IMG/VR virus record: IMGVR_UViG_3300036832_000577
Span: 1 to 27,123 of that record
Direction: 5' to 3' (one strand)
Origin: a virus
DNA length: 27,123 nucleotides
The translations under genes were made by a program, and so were the position numbers. Below are positions 1-7,758 of the stretch, one piece after another. The first letter of the stretch is position 1. Each line of letters begins with the position of its first letter. The notes beneath the pieces are model-generated. The model had not been told where the DNA came from. It made no database searches and saw only the letters and a list, made by a program, of their open reading frames with translations.

Positions 1-417
1 ATCCGCAATCTAGCGTGGTTGATGAATCCGACGCAGAAGCTCGCGCTCAGCTTGGCTGCAGCACCTGGGGCCGGCGTCTTCCCGTTCCAAGCGCAGGTCG
101 ACGCCAATAATCTGCTGGGCTATCCAACCATCGACTCCGGCACCGTGCCGATCGGCACCGTCGGCGCCATCGACGCCGCGGACTTTGTCAGTGTGGGTGC
201 CGAAGCACCTCGCTTTGAGATCAGTGATTCTGCTGTGATTCACGAGGAAGATACGGCGCCTCTGCCGATTACGGCGCCCGGTGCGCCGCCAACTGTGGCC
301 GCGCCTGTGCGTTCTCTATGGCAGACAGATAGCCTCGCAATCCGACTCGTGCTGCCTCTGAACTGGGATATCAGGCGCACCGGCGTGGTTTCGTGGGTGC
401 AGGGCGTTAGCTGGTAA
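1..417 (+). CDS. Major capsid protein, HK97 fold, C-terminal part (5' truncated by window)
   Basis: The reading frame is already open at base 1 and stops at 415-417, so only about 138 C-terminal residues are present. A TTG/ATG pair at 19-24 is internal and should not be taken as the start. The ending, SLWQTDSLAIRLVLPLNWDI followed by RRTGVVSWVQGVSW, is the familiar C-terminal P-domain strand pattern of HK97-like capsid proteins in proteobacterial phages, where the preceding text (GYPTIDSGTVPIG) is also typical. The protein forms the icosahedral head shell. It lies upstream of the portal gene, whereas HK97-type clusters usually run portal, protease, capsid; any protease or scaffold would be outside the window. 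The family call is recognition from sequence, not a search. Confidence 0.82.
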   Translation: MRNLAWLMNPTQKLALSLAAAPGAGVFPFQAQVDANNLLGYPTIDSGTVPIGTVGAIDAADFVSVGAEAPRFEISDSAVIHEEDTAPLPITAPGAPPTVAAPVRSLWQTDSLAIRLVLPLNWDIRRTGVVSWVQGVSW

Positions 418-434
418 AGGAGAAAATTAACATG
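416..434 (+). promoter_or_regulatory. Ribosome binding site for the small gene after the capsid gene
   Basis: AAAGGAG at 416-422 overlaps the capsid stop region and lies 9 bases before the ATG at 432. It is one of the stronger Shine-Dalgarno matches here and supports both the 432 start and translation of the small protein. Confidence 0.7.
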
Positions 435-722
435 GCCGAACCATACAGACGCGAGCGGGCCGGTGAGGAATTGCTGGCACGCAACAAAGAGCGGGACGAG
501 GCGACCCGCAAGGCCGCCCAAGAGCGATTGGGAAAGGGCCGTCCGACGCCAACACAGGAGGAAATGGATTACTTCCGCATGACCGGCGTCAATGAGACGG
601 AAGATGACGGATCGGGGCCCGAGGAACATACGCGCCACCTTGAGCCGGCCAGCGGGGGGCAGTATCGTACCCGCCAGGCCCGCGCCGAATCGCAGCATCA
701 GCCGCCGACGCGGCCGGCGTGA
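432..722 (+). CDS. Small charged protein between capsid and portal (unknown function)
   Basis: A 96-residue, very hydrophilic protein. The N-terminal half is rich in Arg, Glu and Lys (RRERAGEELLARNKERDEAT) and probably helical; the C-terminal half is low in hydrophobic residues and probably disordered. A strong AAAGGAG site precedes the ATG. It sits 14 bp after the capsid stop and 6 bp before the portal start, so it belongs to the head operon. The position would suit a head accessory or decoration role, but nothing in the sequence identifies a family. Function unknown. Confidence 0.65.
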   Translation: MAEPYRRERAGEELLARNKERDEATRKAAQERLGKGRPTPTQEEMDYFRMTGVNETEDDGSGPEEHTRHLEPASGGQYRTRQARAESQHQPPTRPA

Positions 723-728
723 TCCGAT

Positions 729-2153
729 ATGACCTTCCGCGGTCTGTTGGCGCGCACGTTTGGCGCGCTTGCGCGGGCCGCGGAAGGTCAGCCCAGGCCC
801 GGGCCGTGGTATTTGCCGGTCACTGGCGGCTGGCTGCCGCAATCGGTGGGGCAATACTGGAACTGGTGGCAGCTTGGCTACGACCCGGTTACTTCGCCAC
901 GTTCGGCGATCGTCGAGGCCTGCGTATCGGCATACAGCCAGACTGTGGCCATGTGCCCTGGGTCGCATTGGCGGCTCAATGACAAAGGAGGCCGCGATCG
1001 CGTTACGAACTCGGCGCTGTCGCGCATTCTGCGCTACCCGAACGCCTATCAATCGATCTCGGACTTTCTGCTCAATCTGACGCGCTACCTTTATAGCGAA
1101 GGAAACGCCTATGCGGTGGCGCTGCGCAATGATCGCTATGAGGTTGACGAACTCCACCTGATGGACTCGCGCCTGTCGCGGCCTATGGTCGGCGAGGACG
1201 GCAGCATATTCTATCAGCTCGGCGGCAATAATGTCCTTGAGCGCATGATCGGCACCGAGATCATCGCGCCGGCCCGTGATGTGCTTCATGTCCGCTTGCA
1301 CGCGCGCCGTTTGTATTATCCGTATCCGTTGATGGGTGAATCGCCGCTGATGGCGGCATCTGCCGATGTCGCATTGAGCGAAGTCATCCGCGGCCAACAG
1401 GTGAATTACTTTCAGAACGAAGCGCGGCCGAGCGCAGTGCTGTCAACCGATCAGCGTCTGAGCAAGGAGCAGGTCGATTACCTGCAGGATCGCTGGGAGG
1501 AAAAATCCAAGGGCATGCACGCCGGCGGCACGCCGATCCTGACCTGGGGCCTCAAGCCGGTATCATGGGGTACGCCCGCAGCCGATGCGCAGATCGCCGA
1601 ACTACTGAAGCTTAGTAACGAGCAGGTCGCGCTCGTCTTTCGCATTCCGCTGCAAATCCTCGGCCTTGGCGGCGCGCCGCTCGGCTCGACCGAAAGCATG
1701 ATGCAATTCTGGATCGCAACCGGGCTGGGATTCGCGCTCAATCACATCGAAGAAAGCATCGGAAACTTTTTTGGCCTTGATGGTCAACCCGACGATTACG
1801 TCGAGTTTGATACTGATGCGTTGCTGCGATCGGCACTGAAAGACCGGATCGACGCGCTGGTGAAAGGCATCCAGGGCGGCTTATACGCACCGAACGAAGC
1901 TCGCAATATCGAGAGCTTGCCCGATGTGAAATTTGGCGATGAGCCCAGGGTGCAAGCGCAGGTGATTCCGTTAAGCCAGGTTGGCAAGACGCCACCATCA
2001 TCGCCGCCGCCGCCGGTGCCTCCATCGGCGCCGGTAATACAACCGTCCAAACCGGACAAAGAGCCACCACCGAAAGATTACAGCGATGGAGCCAAACGGG
2101 AGCTCGAACGGCTGCGGATTGCCGCCGACCGAATCTCAGGACGCCTTAACTAG
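729..2153 (+). CDS. Phage portal protein, HK97 family
   Basis: 474 residues, the usual size for HK97-type portals. Family-like stretches run along the protein: an N-terminal [20 protein letters not shown] segment, [20 protein letters not shown] near residues 115-135, a [21 protein letters not shown] block near 180-205, and [12 protein letters not shown] near 300-315, which is the loop leading to the stem helix. The last 60 residues carry a Pro-rich linker ([12 protein letters not shown]) and a charged helical tail. The portal forms the dodecameric ring through which DNA is packaged and to which the neck attaches. It starts 6 bp after the preceding small gene, and its 3' end overlaps the collagen-like gene in another frame. 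Confidence 0.93.
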   Translation: MTFRGLLARTFGALARAAEGQPRPGPWYLPVTGGWLPQSVGQYWNWWQLGYDPVTSPRSAIVEACVSAYSQTVAMCPGSHWRLNDKGGRDRVTNSALSRILRYPNAYQSISDFLLNLTRYLYSEGNAYAVALRNDRYEVDELHLMDSRLSRPMVGEDGSIFYQLGGNNVLERMIGTEIIAPARDVLHVRLHARRLYYPYPLMGESPLMAASADVALSEVIRGQQVNYFQNEARPSAVLSTDQRLSKEQVDYLQDRWEEKSKGMHAGGTPILTWGLKPVSWGTPAADAQIAELLKLSNEQVALVFRIPLQILGLGGAPLGSTESMMQFWIATGLGFALNHIEESIGNFFGLDGQPDDYVEFDTDALLRSALKDRIDALVKGIQGGLYAPNEARNIESLPDVKFGDEPRVQAQVIPLSQVGKTPPSSPPPPVPPSAPVIQPSKPDKEPPPKDYSDGAKRELERLRIAADRISGRLN

Positions 2154-3087
2154 CGCATGGCGGGAGGTTCTGGCCGAGATGCTGGCGCAGGAGCGGCGCC
2201 AGTGGGACCGCGAGCGCGAGCGCATCGAGGCTCAGGCGCGGGCCATAGTGGCGGAGTTCGAGATGAAGATCGTCACCCTGCAGTCGGAGATCGACCGCCT
2301 GGTGGCCGATCGCCTCGCCGTCTTGCGTGACGGCGCGCCCGGAGCGGCGGGGCCGCAGGGCGAGACTGGGCCAGCCGGGCCGGCCGGCCCGCAAGGGGTC
2401 GAGGGCAAGGACGGCGAGCCGGGAAAAGATGGCTTGCCCGGTAAAGACGGCCAGGACGGCGCTGCGGGCGCCGTGGGTGCGATCGGGCCGCCGGGGCCTG
2501 CTGGCATAGCGGGGCCGCCTGGAAGCGATGGACGGCCCGGAGAAAGCGGCCCGGCAGGGTCGAAGGGCGATCCCGGACCGCAAGGCGAACGCGGCCTGCC
2601 GGGAGTTTTGACAATTGTCAAAGAGTGGTCCGACGCCGTGCATTACGCGGGCGAGCTCGTGATCTGCCAGGGCAGCACATGGCAGGCGCTGCGCGATACC
2701 GGCCGGGCGCCTCCGCATGCCGATTGGATATGCATCGCCAGCCGTGGCCATGACGGCACCTCGCCATCGTTCCGCGGTCTGTGGCGCGCCGAGATCGCCT
2801 ATCGGGCCTTTGATGTGGTGGCGCTCAACGGTGGCAGCTACGTGGCTACCCGCGACGATCCCGGCATCTGTCCTGGCGACGGCTGGCAGGCCCTCGCCTT
2901 CCAGGGCAAGCGCGGCCCTCCGGGGCCTCCCGGCGATCGCGGCGGCAAACCTTGGCCCGCGATCGTCGGCTGGCATATCGATACGAAAGCATATGCGGCA
3001 CGGGCCGTCATGTCCGATGGCAGCGAGGGCGCGGTGCTGGAGCTGCGGCCATTGTTCGAACAGTACCAGGCCGAGACTGCGGCTTGA
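2086..3087 (+). CDS. Collagen-like protein with N-terminal coiled coil (head/neck fibre candidate)
   Basis: 333 residues in three parts. Residues 1-80 are a highly charged amphipathic helix with heptad-like spacing ([20 protein letters not shown]). Residues 83-175 are collagen-type Gly-X-Y repeats ([16 protein letters not shown]). Residues 175-333 are a mixed domain containing two related segments, each with a short aromatic 'W..xxxY..GxLV..xGxxW/Y' pattern, resembling carbohydrate-binding 5/12-type repeats, and a short Gly-Pro stretch ([11 protein letters not shown]) near residue 280. Such proteins usually trimerise. Start choice is uncertain: ATG 2086 overlaps the portal gene by 68 bp, while the in-frame ATG at 2179 has GGGAGG at 2162-2167. 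The helix appears to continue upstream of 2179, so 2086 is kept. Its place between portal and connector suggests a virion surface fibre; that is inference. Confidence 0.8.
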   Translation: MEPNGSSNGCGLPPTESQDALTSAWREVLAEMLAQERRQWDRERERIEAQARAIVAEFEMKIVTLQSEIDRLVADRLAVLRDGAPGAAGPQGETGPAGPAGPQGVEGKDGEPGKDGLPGKDGQDGAAGAVGAIGPPGPAGIAGPPGSDGRPGESGPAGSKGDPGPQGERGLPGVLTIVKEWSDAVHYAGELVICQGSTWQALRDTGRAPPHADWICIASRGHDGTSPSFRGLWRAEIAYRAFDVVALNGGSYVATRDDPGICPGDGWQALAFQGKRGPPGPPGDRGGKPWPAIVGWHIDTKAYAARAVMSDGSEGAVLELRPLFEQYQAETAA

Positions 3088-3090
3088 TCC

Positions 3091-3714
3091 ATGGACGCGA
3101 TTGTCAAAATACTGACGCCGGCAACGTCGTTCGACTTCCTGACGCTGGACGAGCTCAAAATGCTCCTCGGCATCAGTCTGACCGATACGACCAAGGATAC
3201 CTTGCTGCAGGCGCAGCTGGATTCCACTGGCGATACCATCGCGCGCATGTGCAATCGGGTGTTTGCTCGCGAGGAGATCGAGGAAACGGTTTATGACCTC
3301 GGTGGCCGGCGTCTGTTTCTGTCGCATTGGCCAATCGCCGAGGCGGACATCGAAAGCGTGACGGCAAACGGTGCCGATGTCACCGGCTGGGTCATCGAGG
3401 AGCGCTCCGGGAAGCTTGAAAATATCGTCGATGGCTGCTGGTACGAACCCGTGGTCGTCACCTATTGGGGCGGCTATCTGCTGCCGGACGATGCGCCGCC
3501 AAGCCTGAAGCAGGCGCAGGAGCTGCTCGTCCGCGATTTGCGTATGCTGTCAACCGTCGGCGCGATGAGCGGTGTGCGCAGTCTCAGCCACAAGGAAAAG
3601 CGTGTGCAATTTTATGATACGTCGCAGATGCTCGCGAAAGCCGGCACCGGCACCACGCCAATCCGCGCTGCGGTCGATAATCTGCTGGAGAAGTTTATGC
3701 GGGTGGAGGCCTGA
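3091..3714 (+). CDS. Head-tail connector protein (HK97 gp6 / phiE125 gp8-like)
   Basis: 207 residues. The beginning, TPATSFDFLTLDELKMLLGI with a following string of helices (DTTKDTLLQAQLDSTGDTIARMCNR), is the usual N-terminal helix bundle of gp6-type connectors, where residues such as 'CNRxFAxEEIEETV' precede a beta region (LFLSHWPIAEADIESVTANG). Proteins of this family form the ring directly below the portal and prepare the neck for the tail. It is 3 bp downstream of the collagen-like gene and shares its stop with the next start (TGATG at 3712-3716), indicating coupled translation. Confidence 0.85.
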   Translation: MDAIVKILTPATSFDFLTLDELKMLLGISLTDTTKDTLLQAQLDSTGDTIARMCNRVFAREEIEETVYDLGGRRLFLSHWPIAEADIESVTANGADVTGWVIEERSGKLENIVDGCWYEPVVVTYWGGYLLPDDAPPSLKQAQELLVRDLRMLSTVGAMSGVRSLSHKEKRVQFYDTSQMLAKAGTGTTPIRAAVDNLLEKFMRVEA

Positions 3715-4070
3715 TGCCCGCGCAAATGCACATTGAAAATATCGCAGCGGTGACCGGCTGCTTCGATGCCATGCTGAAAAACATCCAGCAGATGCCGACC
3801 GTGGTGCCGGCGGAATTCGCAGCATGGCAAACCGAGGATGTTAATCGCAAGCAGGCGAGCGTCATGGCCGAAGGGGCAAGCGCCTGGTCAACGATCTTCC
3901 GGCCGCGTGGATTAAAAGTGTACGTGCGCAAAACTTCGCGACATTCTCCTTCCCAGCCGCCGCGAACAACTGTACGGCGCTCCACGCGGCCGATTTTGCG
4001 TCCCGAGCTGTTCGATCAGTTGGTGGCGCGTATGGCGGCATTGATGCTGGCGACTCTGCGATGGCGGTGA
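3714..4070 (+). CDS. Putative neck/minor tail protein (unknown family)
   Basis: 118 residues, starting on the ATG that overlaps the previous stop by one base. The N-terminal half looks helical (FDAMLKNIQQMPTVVPAEFAAWQTEDVNRK). The C-terminal half is very basic (VRKTSRHSPSQPPRTTVRRS) and ends in a short helix (ELFDQLVARMAALMLATL). Placement between the gp6-like connector and an FII-like protein is where head-closure or tail-completion proteins are found. I do not recognise the family, so the role is inferred only from position. It overlaps the next gene by 10 bp. Confidence 0.65.
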   Translation: MPAQMHIENIAAVTGCFDAMLKNIQQMPTVVPAEFAAWQTEDVNRKQASVMAEGASAWSTIFRPRGLKVYVRKTSRHSPSQPPRTTVRRSTRPILRPELFDQLVARMAALMLATLRWR

Positions 4071-4444
4071 ACTTCGCCGATGTGCTGCTCGCCCCGAATT
4101 ACGAGTTCTGGGGCCGGCCGATCACCATCACGCCGCTGGTCTCGCAGCCCGGCGCCGGCGCCTACTCGCGCACCGGTATCTTCGGGAGCGGCCCGATCAT
4201 GTATCAGGCCGAGGACGGCTCCGTCATCGGCGACCAGCAGACCAGAGTAGACGTGCGCGACGCCGACTTCACTGTGCTGCCAGTTCAGGGCGACCAGATC
4301 GATATTCCGACAGACAGCGCCTCGCTTGCATCGCCGCTCGGCTCATTCGAGATCGTCAATACCGAGAACGACGGCGGCGGCGAAACCACATTGATCCTGC
4401 GCAAGCTCTATCCGCCAACTCCGGTGGTGACACCGTTCAAGTAA
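4061..4444 (+). CDS. Head-tail joining protein, gpFII-like (tentative)
   Basis: 127 residues, mostly predicted beta. It starts with MAVNFADVLLAPNYEFWGRP, followed by strands such as ITITPLVSQ and TRVDVRDADF, then a 'PVQGDQIDIP' turn and a C-terminal LGSFEIVNTENDGGGETTLILRKL. This arrangement, including a 'G D x I ... G x F E I' pattern, is like small head-tail attachment proteins of the lambda gpFII group, which cap the head and present the joining surface for the tail. Its position after the gp6-like connector agrees. The ATG overlaps the preceding gene and the stop (TAA 4442-4444) abuts the next ATG. The family assignment is moderate. Confidence 0.68.
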   Translation: MAVNFADVLLAPNYEFWGRPITITPLVSQPGAGAYSRTGIFGSGPIMYQAEDGSVIGDQQTRVDVRDADFTVLPVQGDQIDIPTDSASLASPLGSFEIVNTENDGGGETTLILRKLYPPTPVVTPFK

Positions 4445-5170
4445 ATGCCCGCGCCAATCGTCGAGCTTCAATGGTCACCCGGTATCAGCGGGGTACAAAG
4501 CGCGCCGTGGATATTCCGCGAATGCTTCATTGCTGTGCTGCAGCCGCTGTTTCCCGAATTCACCATCCTGCGCAATAAACGCGTGCCGGTGCAACCGGAG
4601 CAGCTGCCGGTTCTCGGGGTCTATATCGTCTCGGAACGCATGACGCCGGACGGCGAGTTCAACGCCGGCAACGTTCGTTTCATCCACAATTGGATCATCG
4701 GCTTTTCGATTATCATCGCCAGCAATTCATCGCCCGACGCCGAGCAGGCGATTGATTTCTCGTATTGGCGATTGATGAACGGGCTATGGTGCAACGCTTC
4801 GCTAATGAATCTGCTCGGCAGCGACAATCCCGATAATCTAGTGATCGAGGGGCTGACTGCCGGCAACCGGCGCCATGTGTGGGGCGCGGTCGGTGCCAGG
4901 AATGAAACGCCGACGGTTGAGGCTCAATTCGAAGTCACCGGCACGCATCGCTGGGGATACGATCCGATCATTCCCGATCGCCTCGACCTGATCGTGGAAA
5001 CTGCCATCCCGGCCGGCTTCGATCCCAGCAAAACGCCGCCGGTCAACATCCGATACGACTTCACGCAAGGGAGCAGCTCAAATGGCCGATCTCAGCAATC
5101 AACGCATCGCGGTCGCCCCGGTGCCAAGCTCGAAGACGACAAGAGACGCTTGGAAAAAGGCACGCCGTGA
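4445..5170 (+). CDS. Putative tail completion/terminator-type protein
   Basis: 241 residues. It opens with a helix after 'PWIFRECFIAVLQPLFPEF' and then 'ILRNKRVPVQPEQLPVLGVYIVSE', a layout common to tail terminator or tail completion proteins that form the ring at the top of the tail tube (gpU/gpZ or Mu gp37-like). A long strand region (NWIIGFSIIIASNSSPDAEQ) and a final RLDLIVETAIPAGF follow. The last about 29 residues are translated from DNA that also encodes the next gene's N-terminus (89-bp overlap). They are low-complexity and basic, suggesting that an older stop codon was lost. Function is inferred from position and general shape, not a clear signature. Confidence 0.65.
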   Translation: MPAPIVELQWSPGISGVQSAPWIFRECFIAVLQPLFPEFTILRNKRVPVQPEQLPVLGVYIVSERMTPDGEFNAGNVRFIHNWIIGFSIIIASNSSPDAEQAIDFSYWRLMNGLWCNASLMNLLGSDNPDNLVIEGLTAGNRRHVWGAVGARNETPTVEAQFEVTGTHRWGYDPIIPDRLDLIVETAIPAGFDPSKTPPVNIRYDFTQGSSSNGRSQQSTHRGRPGAKLEDDKRRLEKGTP

Positions 5171-5405
5171 GGCCATCGCCAAAAACATGACGCCGCCGCG
5201 CGTGCGCGTCGAGCCCACCAGTGAGGACTTCCGCCGCGTGCTCAAGCATCCGCGCACCGGCGTCGGCTTTCGCACCAGCGGCTCGATTGAATGGCCGGAC
5301 GACCGGTTCACCAAAATGCGCATCAAAAATGGATCGGTGAGGATCGCCGAGAGACAAGAAGCCGGCGCTGCCCCGGAAGTGGCTGAGGAAACCGGGCAGC
5401 CATGA
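5082..5405 (+). CDS. DUF2635-like small protein upstream of the sheath gene
   Basis: 107 residues. AAGGGAG at 5067-5073 lies 8 bases before the ATG, so the start is well supported even though it lies inside the previous gene. The first half is basic and probably disordered (TTRDAWKKARREAIAKNM). The second half (RRVLKHPRTGVGFRTSGSIE, then PDDRFTKMRIKNGSVRI) resembles the short DUF2635 module found just before the tail sheath gene in Mu-like phages, where a 'HPxTG..x...G..V...xFW.RR..DGxVx' pattern is typical. Its biochemical role is not known. The stop overlaps the next ATG by four bases (ATGA). Confidence 0.65.
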   Translation: MADLSNQRIAVAPVPSSKTTRDAWKKARREAIAKNMTPPRVRVEPTSEDFRRVLKHPRTGVGFRTSGSIEWPDDRFTKMRIKNGSVRIAERQEAGAAPEVAEETGQP

Positions 5406-5620
5406 TCGGAACCATCATCGGCGTTATCTTTGCGCTCATTATTCTGGGCGTGATCTGGTGGGCGGTTCAGCAATTGCTGCCGCTTGTTCCGCTAGGCGAG
5501 CCGTTCCGAACCATCATACGGGTTTTGATTACGGTTCTGGCAGTGCTGATCGTGCTGTGGGTCATCGCCCAGCTTCTGGCGATCGCAGGATTCTCAATAC
5601 CAATATTCGGCCATCGGTGA
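5402..5620 (+). CDS. Small two-helix membrane protein (possible holin, unproven)
   Basis: 72 residues, almost entirely two hydrophobic helices: one at about residues 2-28 (TIIGVIFALIILGVIWWAV) and one at about 37-66 (TIIRVLITVLAVLIVLWVIA), joined by a short 'PLVPLGEPFR' turn, with a short C-terminal tail ending in HR. Size and topology would fit a class II holin, but no lysis gene is next to it and the location between a DUF2635-like gene and the tail sheath gene is unusual for one. It is translationally coupled to the preceding gene by ATGA. Call it a membrane protein; holin is only a possibility. Confidence 0.7.
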   Translation: MIGTIIGVIFALIILGVIWWAVQQLLPLVPLGEPFRTIIRVLITVLAVLIVLWVIAQLLAIAGFSIPIFGHR

Positions 5621-5795
5621 CAAAAGAGCGTATAATAGAGCGTCATCGCCACCGATCGATTGCCGGTTATCTGAACGCACAGCGCATAGCCGACCTTACC
5701 TTGCTCTGCCGTTGGAATTGAACTCATCATACAGCCAATACACAGCCAAGTGTTCATGCGATCCACTCCACCTCTAGTCAACGAGGGGTTACAAC
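5621..5795 (+). promoter_or_regulatory. Intergenic gap before sheath gene, possible promoter (-10 TATAAT)
   Basis: This 175-bp gap is the first sizeable break in the head/tail cluster. A perfect TATAAT lies at 5631-5636, but no good -35 is visible 16-18 bp upstream (TTCGGC at 5606-5611 is weak and 19 bp away). The gap ends in GAGGGG at 5782-5787, the sheath ribosome binding site. A promoter for the tail genes is plausible but weakly supported. Confidence 0.35.
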
Positions 5796-7373
5796 ATGCC
5801 CGTGAGCTTCAATCAAATTCCTAGCAACTTGCGCGTTCCTTTGTACTGGATCGAGGTCGACCCCTCAATGGCGGGCCTGCCGACGTTCGGCATGCCGGCC
5901 CTGCTGTGCGGGACGAAGAGCAGCGAGGGCACCGCACCGCCGGATGTGCCGCTTGCCATCGGTTCGCAGGCCCAGGCTGATGCGGCCTTTGGCCAGGGCA
6001 GCGAGCTGTCGCGAATGGCGAAAGCTTTTTTCGCCAATAATTTCGCGAACGAGGTTTACGCTTTGCCAGTCGCCGAGCAAGTCACCGGCACGGCGGCCAC
6101 TGGCGATATTGCTATCACGATGACGCCGACCGAGGCCGGCACCATCCATCTATACATCGGCGGCGAGCACGTCGATGGCATTAATGTTTCGTCAAGCGAT
6201 ACGCCTGATGACATCGCGACCGCGATTGCTGATGCGGTCAACGCGCAGGAGGATTTGCCGGTAACGGCCGACGCAGTGGTGACAAGCGGCACCTGTACGC
6301 TGACCGCCAAATGGAAGGGCGTCAACGGCAACGACATCACGGTCCTGGTGAATTACTTCGGCACCCTCGGCGGCGAGCAAACGCCCGCCGGACTGGTGAT
6401 GACATTGCCGACCGGTGGCGTGCTGGCTGGCGGCGCCGGTGTGCCGGACTGGGATAACGGCATCGCCGCGCTCGGCGAAAAAGTGTTCGAGTATGTTGCG
6501 ATGCCCTACACCGATTCCAACTCGCTGTTGGCCTGGGAGCAGGAATATGGCTTCGAGGACGTCGGCCGGTGGGGTTGGATGCGCCAACTTTACGGTCACA
6601 TCCTGACGGCCAAGCGCGATACTTATGACAACCTGCTGACCTGGAGTCCGACACGCAACTCCGGCGTGACGGCTGCGCTCGGCATCGAGGTTGAAAGTCC
6701 ATCGCCGGTGTACGAATGGGCCGCGGCCTTTGCCGCCAAGGCGCAGCGCGCGTTCATCAATGATCCGGCCCGGCCGTTGCAGACGCTGGTGCTCAACCAG
6801 ATCAAGCTGGCACCGCTGCACAGCCGCTTCAGCACCCTGGAAATCAATTCGCTGGCCGGCAATGGCATCGCGACGCAGAAGGCCGGCTCCGACAACCAGC
6901 CGATGATTTCACGTGAAACAACGACCTATCAGCTCAACTCGTATGGGACGCCGGACACCGCCTATGAGCTCATGACGACGCTGGCGACGCTGGCGCGGCT
7001 GTTCCGCAATCAGCGGCAGGCGATTACGTCCAAGTTCGCGCGCTGCAAGCTGGCGAACGACGGCACGCGCTTCGGCCCCGGTCAGGCGATCGTCACGCCG
7101 TCGATCATCAAGGCCGAGCTCATCGCCGAATACCGGATGGACATGTGGAATGGCCTTGTGGAGGACATTACCGACTTCAAGGCCAATCTCCTGGTCGAAC
7201 GGGACCCGAACGACCCGAACCGCGTCAACGTGGTCTACCCGCCCGATCTCATCAACCAGCTGCGTATCTTCGCGGTGCTGGGGCAGTTCCGCCTGCAGTA
7301 CAACGCCAACATCGATCCCATCGCCGGCGCCAATATCGGCGTGACCGGCGTGCTGCCTGGGCTTGCGGCCTAA
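5796..7373 (+). CDS. Contractile tail sheath protein (Mu gpL/gp39-like)
   Basis: 525 residues, close to Mu-type sheath size. The N-terminus 'VSFNQIPSNLRVPLYWIEVD' is characteristic of Mu-like sheaths, where 'F..IP...RVP..Y.E.D.S' forms the arm that interlocks neighbouring subunits. An inserted domain at about residues 95-210 holds a repeat-like pair of beta segments (GTIHLYIGGEHVDGINVSSS). The conserved C-terminal part includes RETTTYQLNSYGTPDTAYEL and YPPDLINQLRIFAVLGQFRLQY. The sheath surrounds the tube and contracts to drive it through the cell envelope, so the phage is a myovirus. GAGGGG at 5782-5787 is the ribosome binding site. Unlike in Mu, the tube gene is not next: three adhesin-type genes intervene. 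Confidence 0.95.
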   Translation: MPVSFNQIPSNLRVPLYWIEVDPSMAGLPTFGMPALLCGTKSSEGTAPPDVPLAIGSQAQADAAFGQGSELSRMAKAFFANNFANEVYALPVAEQVTGTAATGDIAITMTPTEAGTIHLYIGGEHVDGINVSSSDTPDDIATAIADAVNAQEDLPVTADAVVTSGTCTLTAKWKGVNGNDITVLVNYFGTLGGEQTPAGLVMTLPTGGVLAGGAGVPDWDNGIAALGEKVFEYVAMPYTDSNSLLAWEQEYGFEDVGRWGWMRQLYGHILTAKRDTYDNLLTWSPTRNSGVTAALGIEVESPSPVYEWAAAFAAKAQRAFINDPARPLQTLVLNQIKLAPLHSRFSTLEINSLAGNGIATQKAGSDNQPMISRETTTYQLNSYGTPDTAYELMTTLATLARLFRNQRQAITSKFARCKLANDGTRFGPGQAIVTPSIIKAELIAEYRMDMWNGLVEDITDFKANLLVERDPNDPNRVNVVYPPDLINQLRIFAVLGQFRLQYNANIDPIAGANIGVTGVLPGLAA

Positions 7374-7389
7374 TCGCGAGGGGGCGGCG

Positions 7390-7758
7390 ATGCTTCCAGC
7401 TACCTACGATCTCTCTCTGTATCGCGGAGATACCGGCCGCTGGCAGTTCAAGCTTTGGAGTGATGCGGACAAGACCCAGCCGGTCGATCTTACCGGCGTC
7501 ACAGTCGATGCGATGATACGGGATAAGGCAACCGGCGGCAGCTACTCCACCACGATGGCTTGCACAGTCACGCAGCCAAACATCATCGATATGGTGCTGA
7601 CCTCCCAGCAAAGCCGCGACCTCCCAGCCAAGGGATTATGGGATTTGCAACTAACCTATCCGAGTGGAGACATCGTTACTCCGCTGAAGGGTGCGGTAGC
7701 GGTGACTCAGGATGTTACTTATCCCAATGTCGCTAAGCGTTTGAGAGTGGCAAAGTGA
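7390..7758 (+). CDS. BppU-like N-terminal domain protein (fibre/baseplate adaptor), copy 1
   Basis: An upstream in-frame ATG at 7363 lies inside the sheath gene; ATG 7390 is preferred because GAGGGGG at 7378-7384 precedes it with proper spacing, giving 122 residues. The text [20 protein letters not shown], then [20 protein letters not shown], then ...[23 protein letters not shown] follows the pattern of the immunoglobulin-like N-terminal domain of baseplate/fibre 'BppU'-type proteins ('RGDT..F.....G.P.DLTG......IR'). A second copy with the same pattern is at 19655-20008; both are followed by a collagen-like fibre gene through a 4-nt overlap. The likely role is anchoring the fibre encoded next. 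The start of the fibre gene (GTG 7755) overlaps the stop. Confidence 0.72.
   Translation: MLPATYDLSLYRGDTGRWQFKLWSDADKTQPVDLTGVTVDAMIRDKATGGSYSTTMACTVTQPNIIDMVLTSQQSRDLPAKGLWDLQLTYPSGDIVTPLKGAVAVTQDVTYPNVAKRLRVAK

Noticed and set aside
240-1397. 385-residue minus-strand frame opposite capsid and portal
   Set aside because: Covers recognised capsid and portal coding sequence on the plus strand; Arg/His-rich text typical of an antisense shadow.
1478-2070. Minus-strand frames opposite the portal C-terminus
   Set aside because: Short shadows without ribosome binding sites or recognisable domains.
2146-3327. 393-residue minus-strand frame opposite the collagen-like gene
   Set aside because: Shadow of the Gly-Pro-rich plus-strand gene; the other minus frames there are also open, and it conflicts with the well-supported connector gene.
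5402-5620. Holin
   Set aside because: Two hydrophobic helices fit the size class, but there is no neighbouring endolysin or spanin and no family motif; annotated only as a membrane protein.
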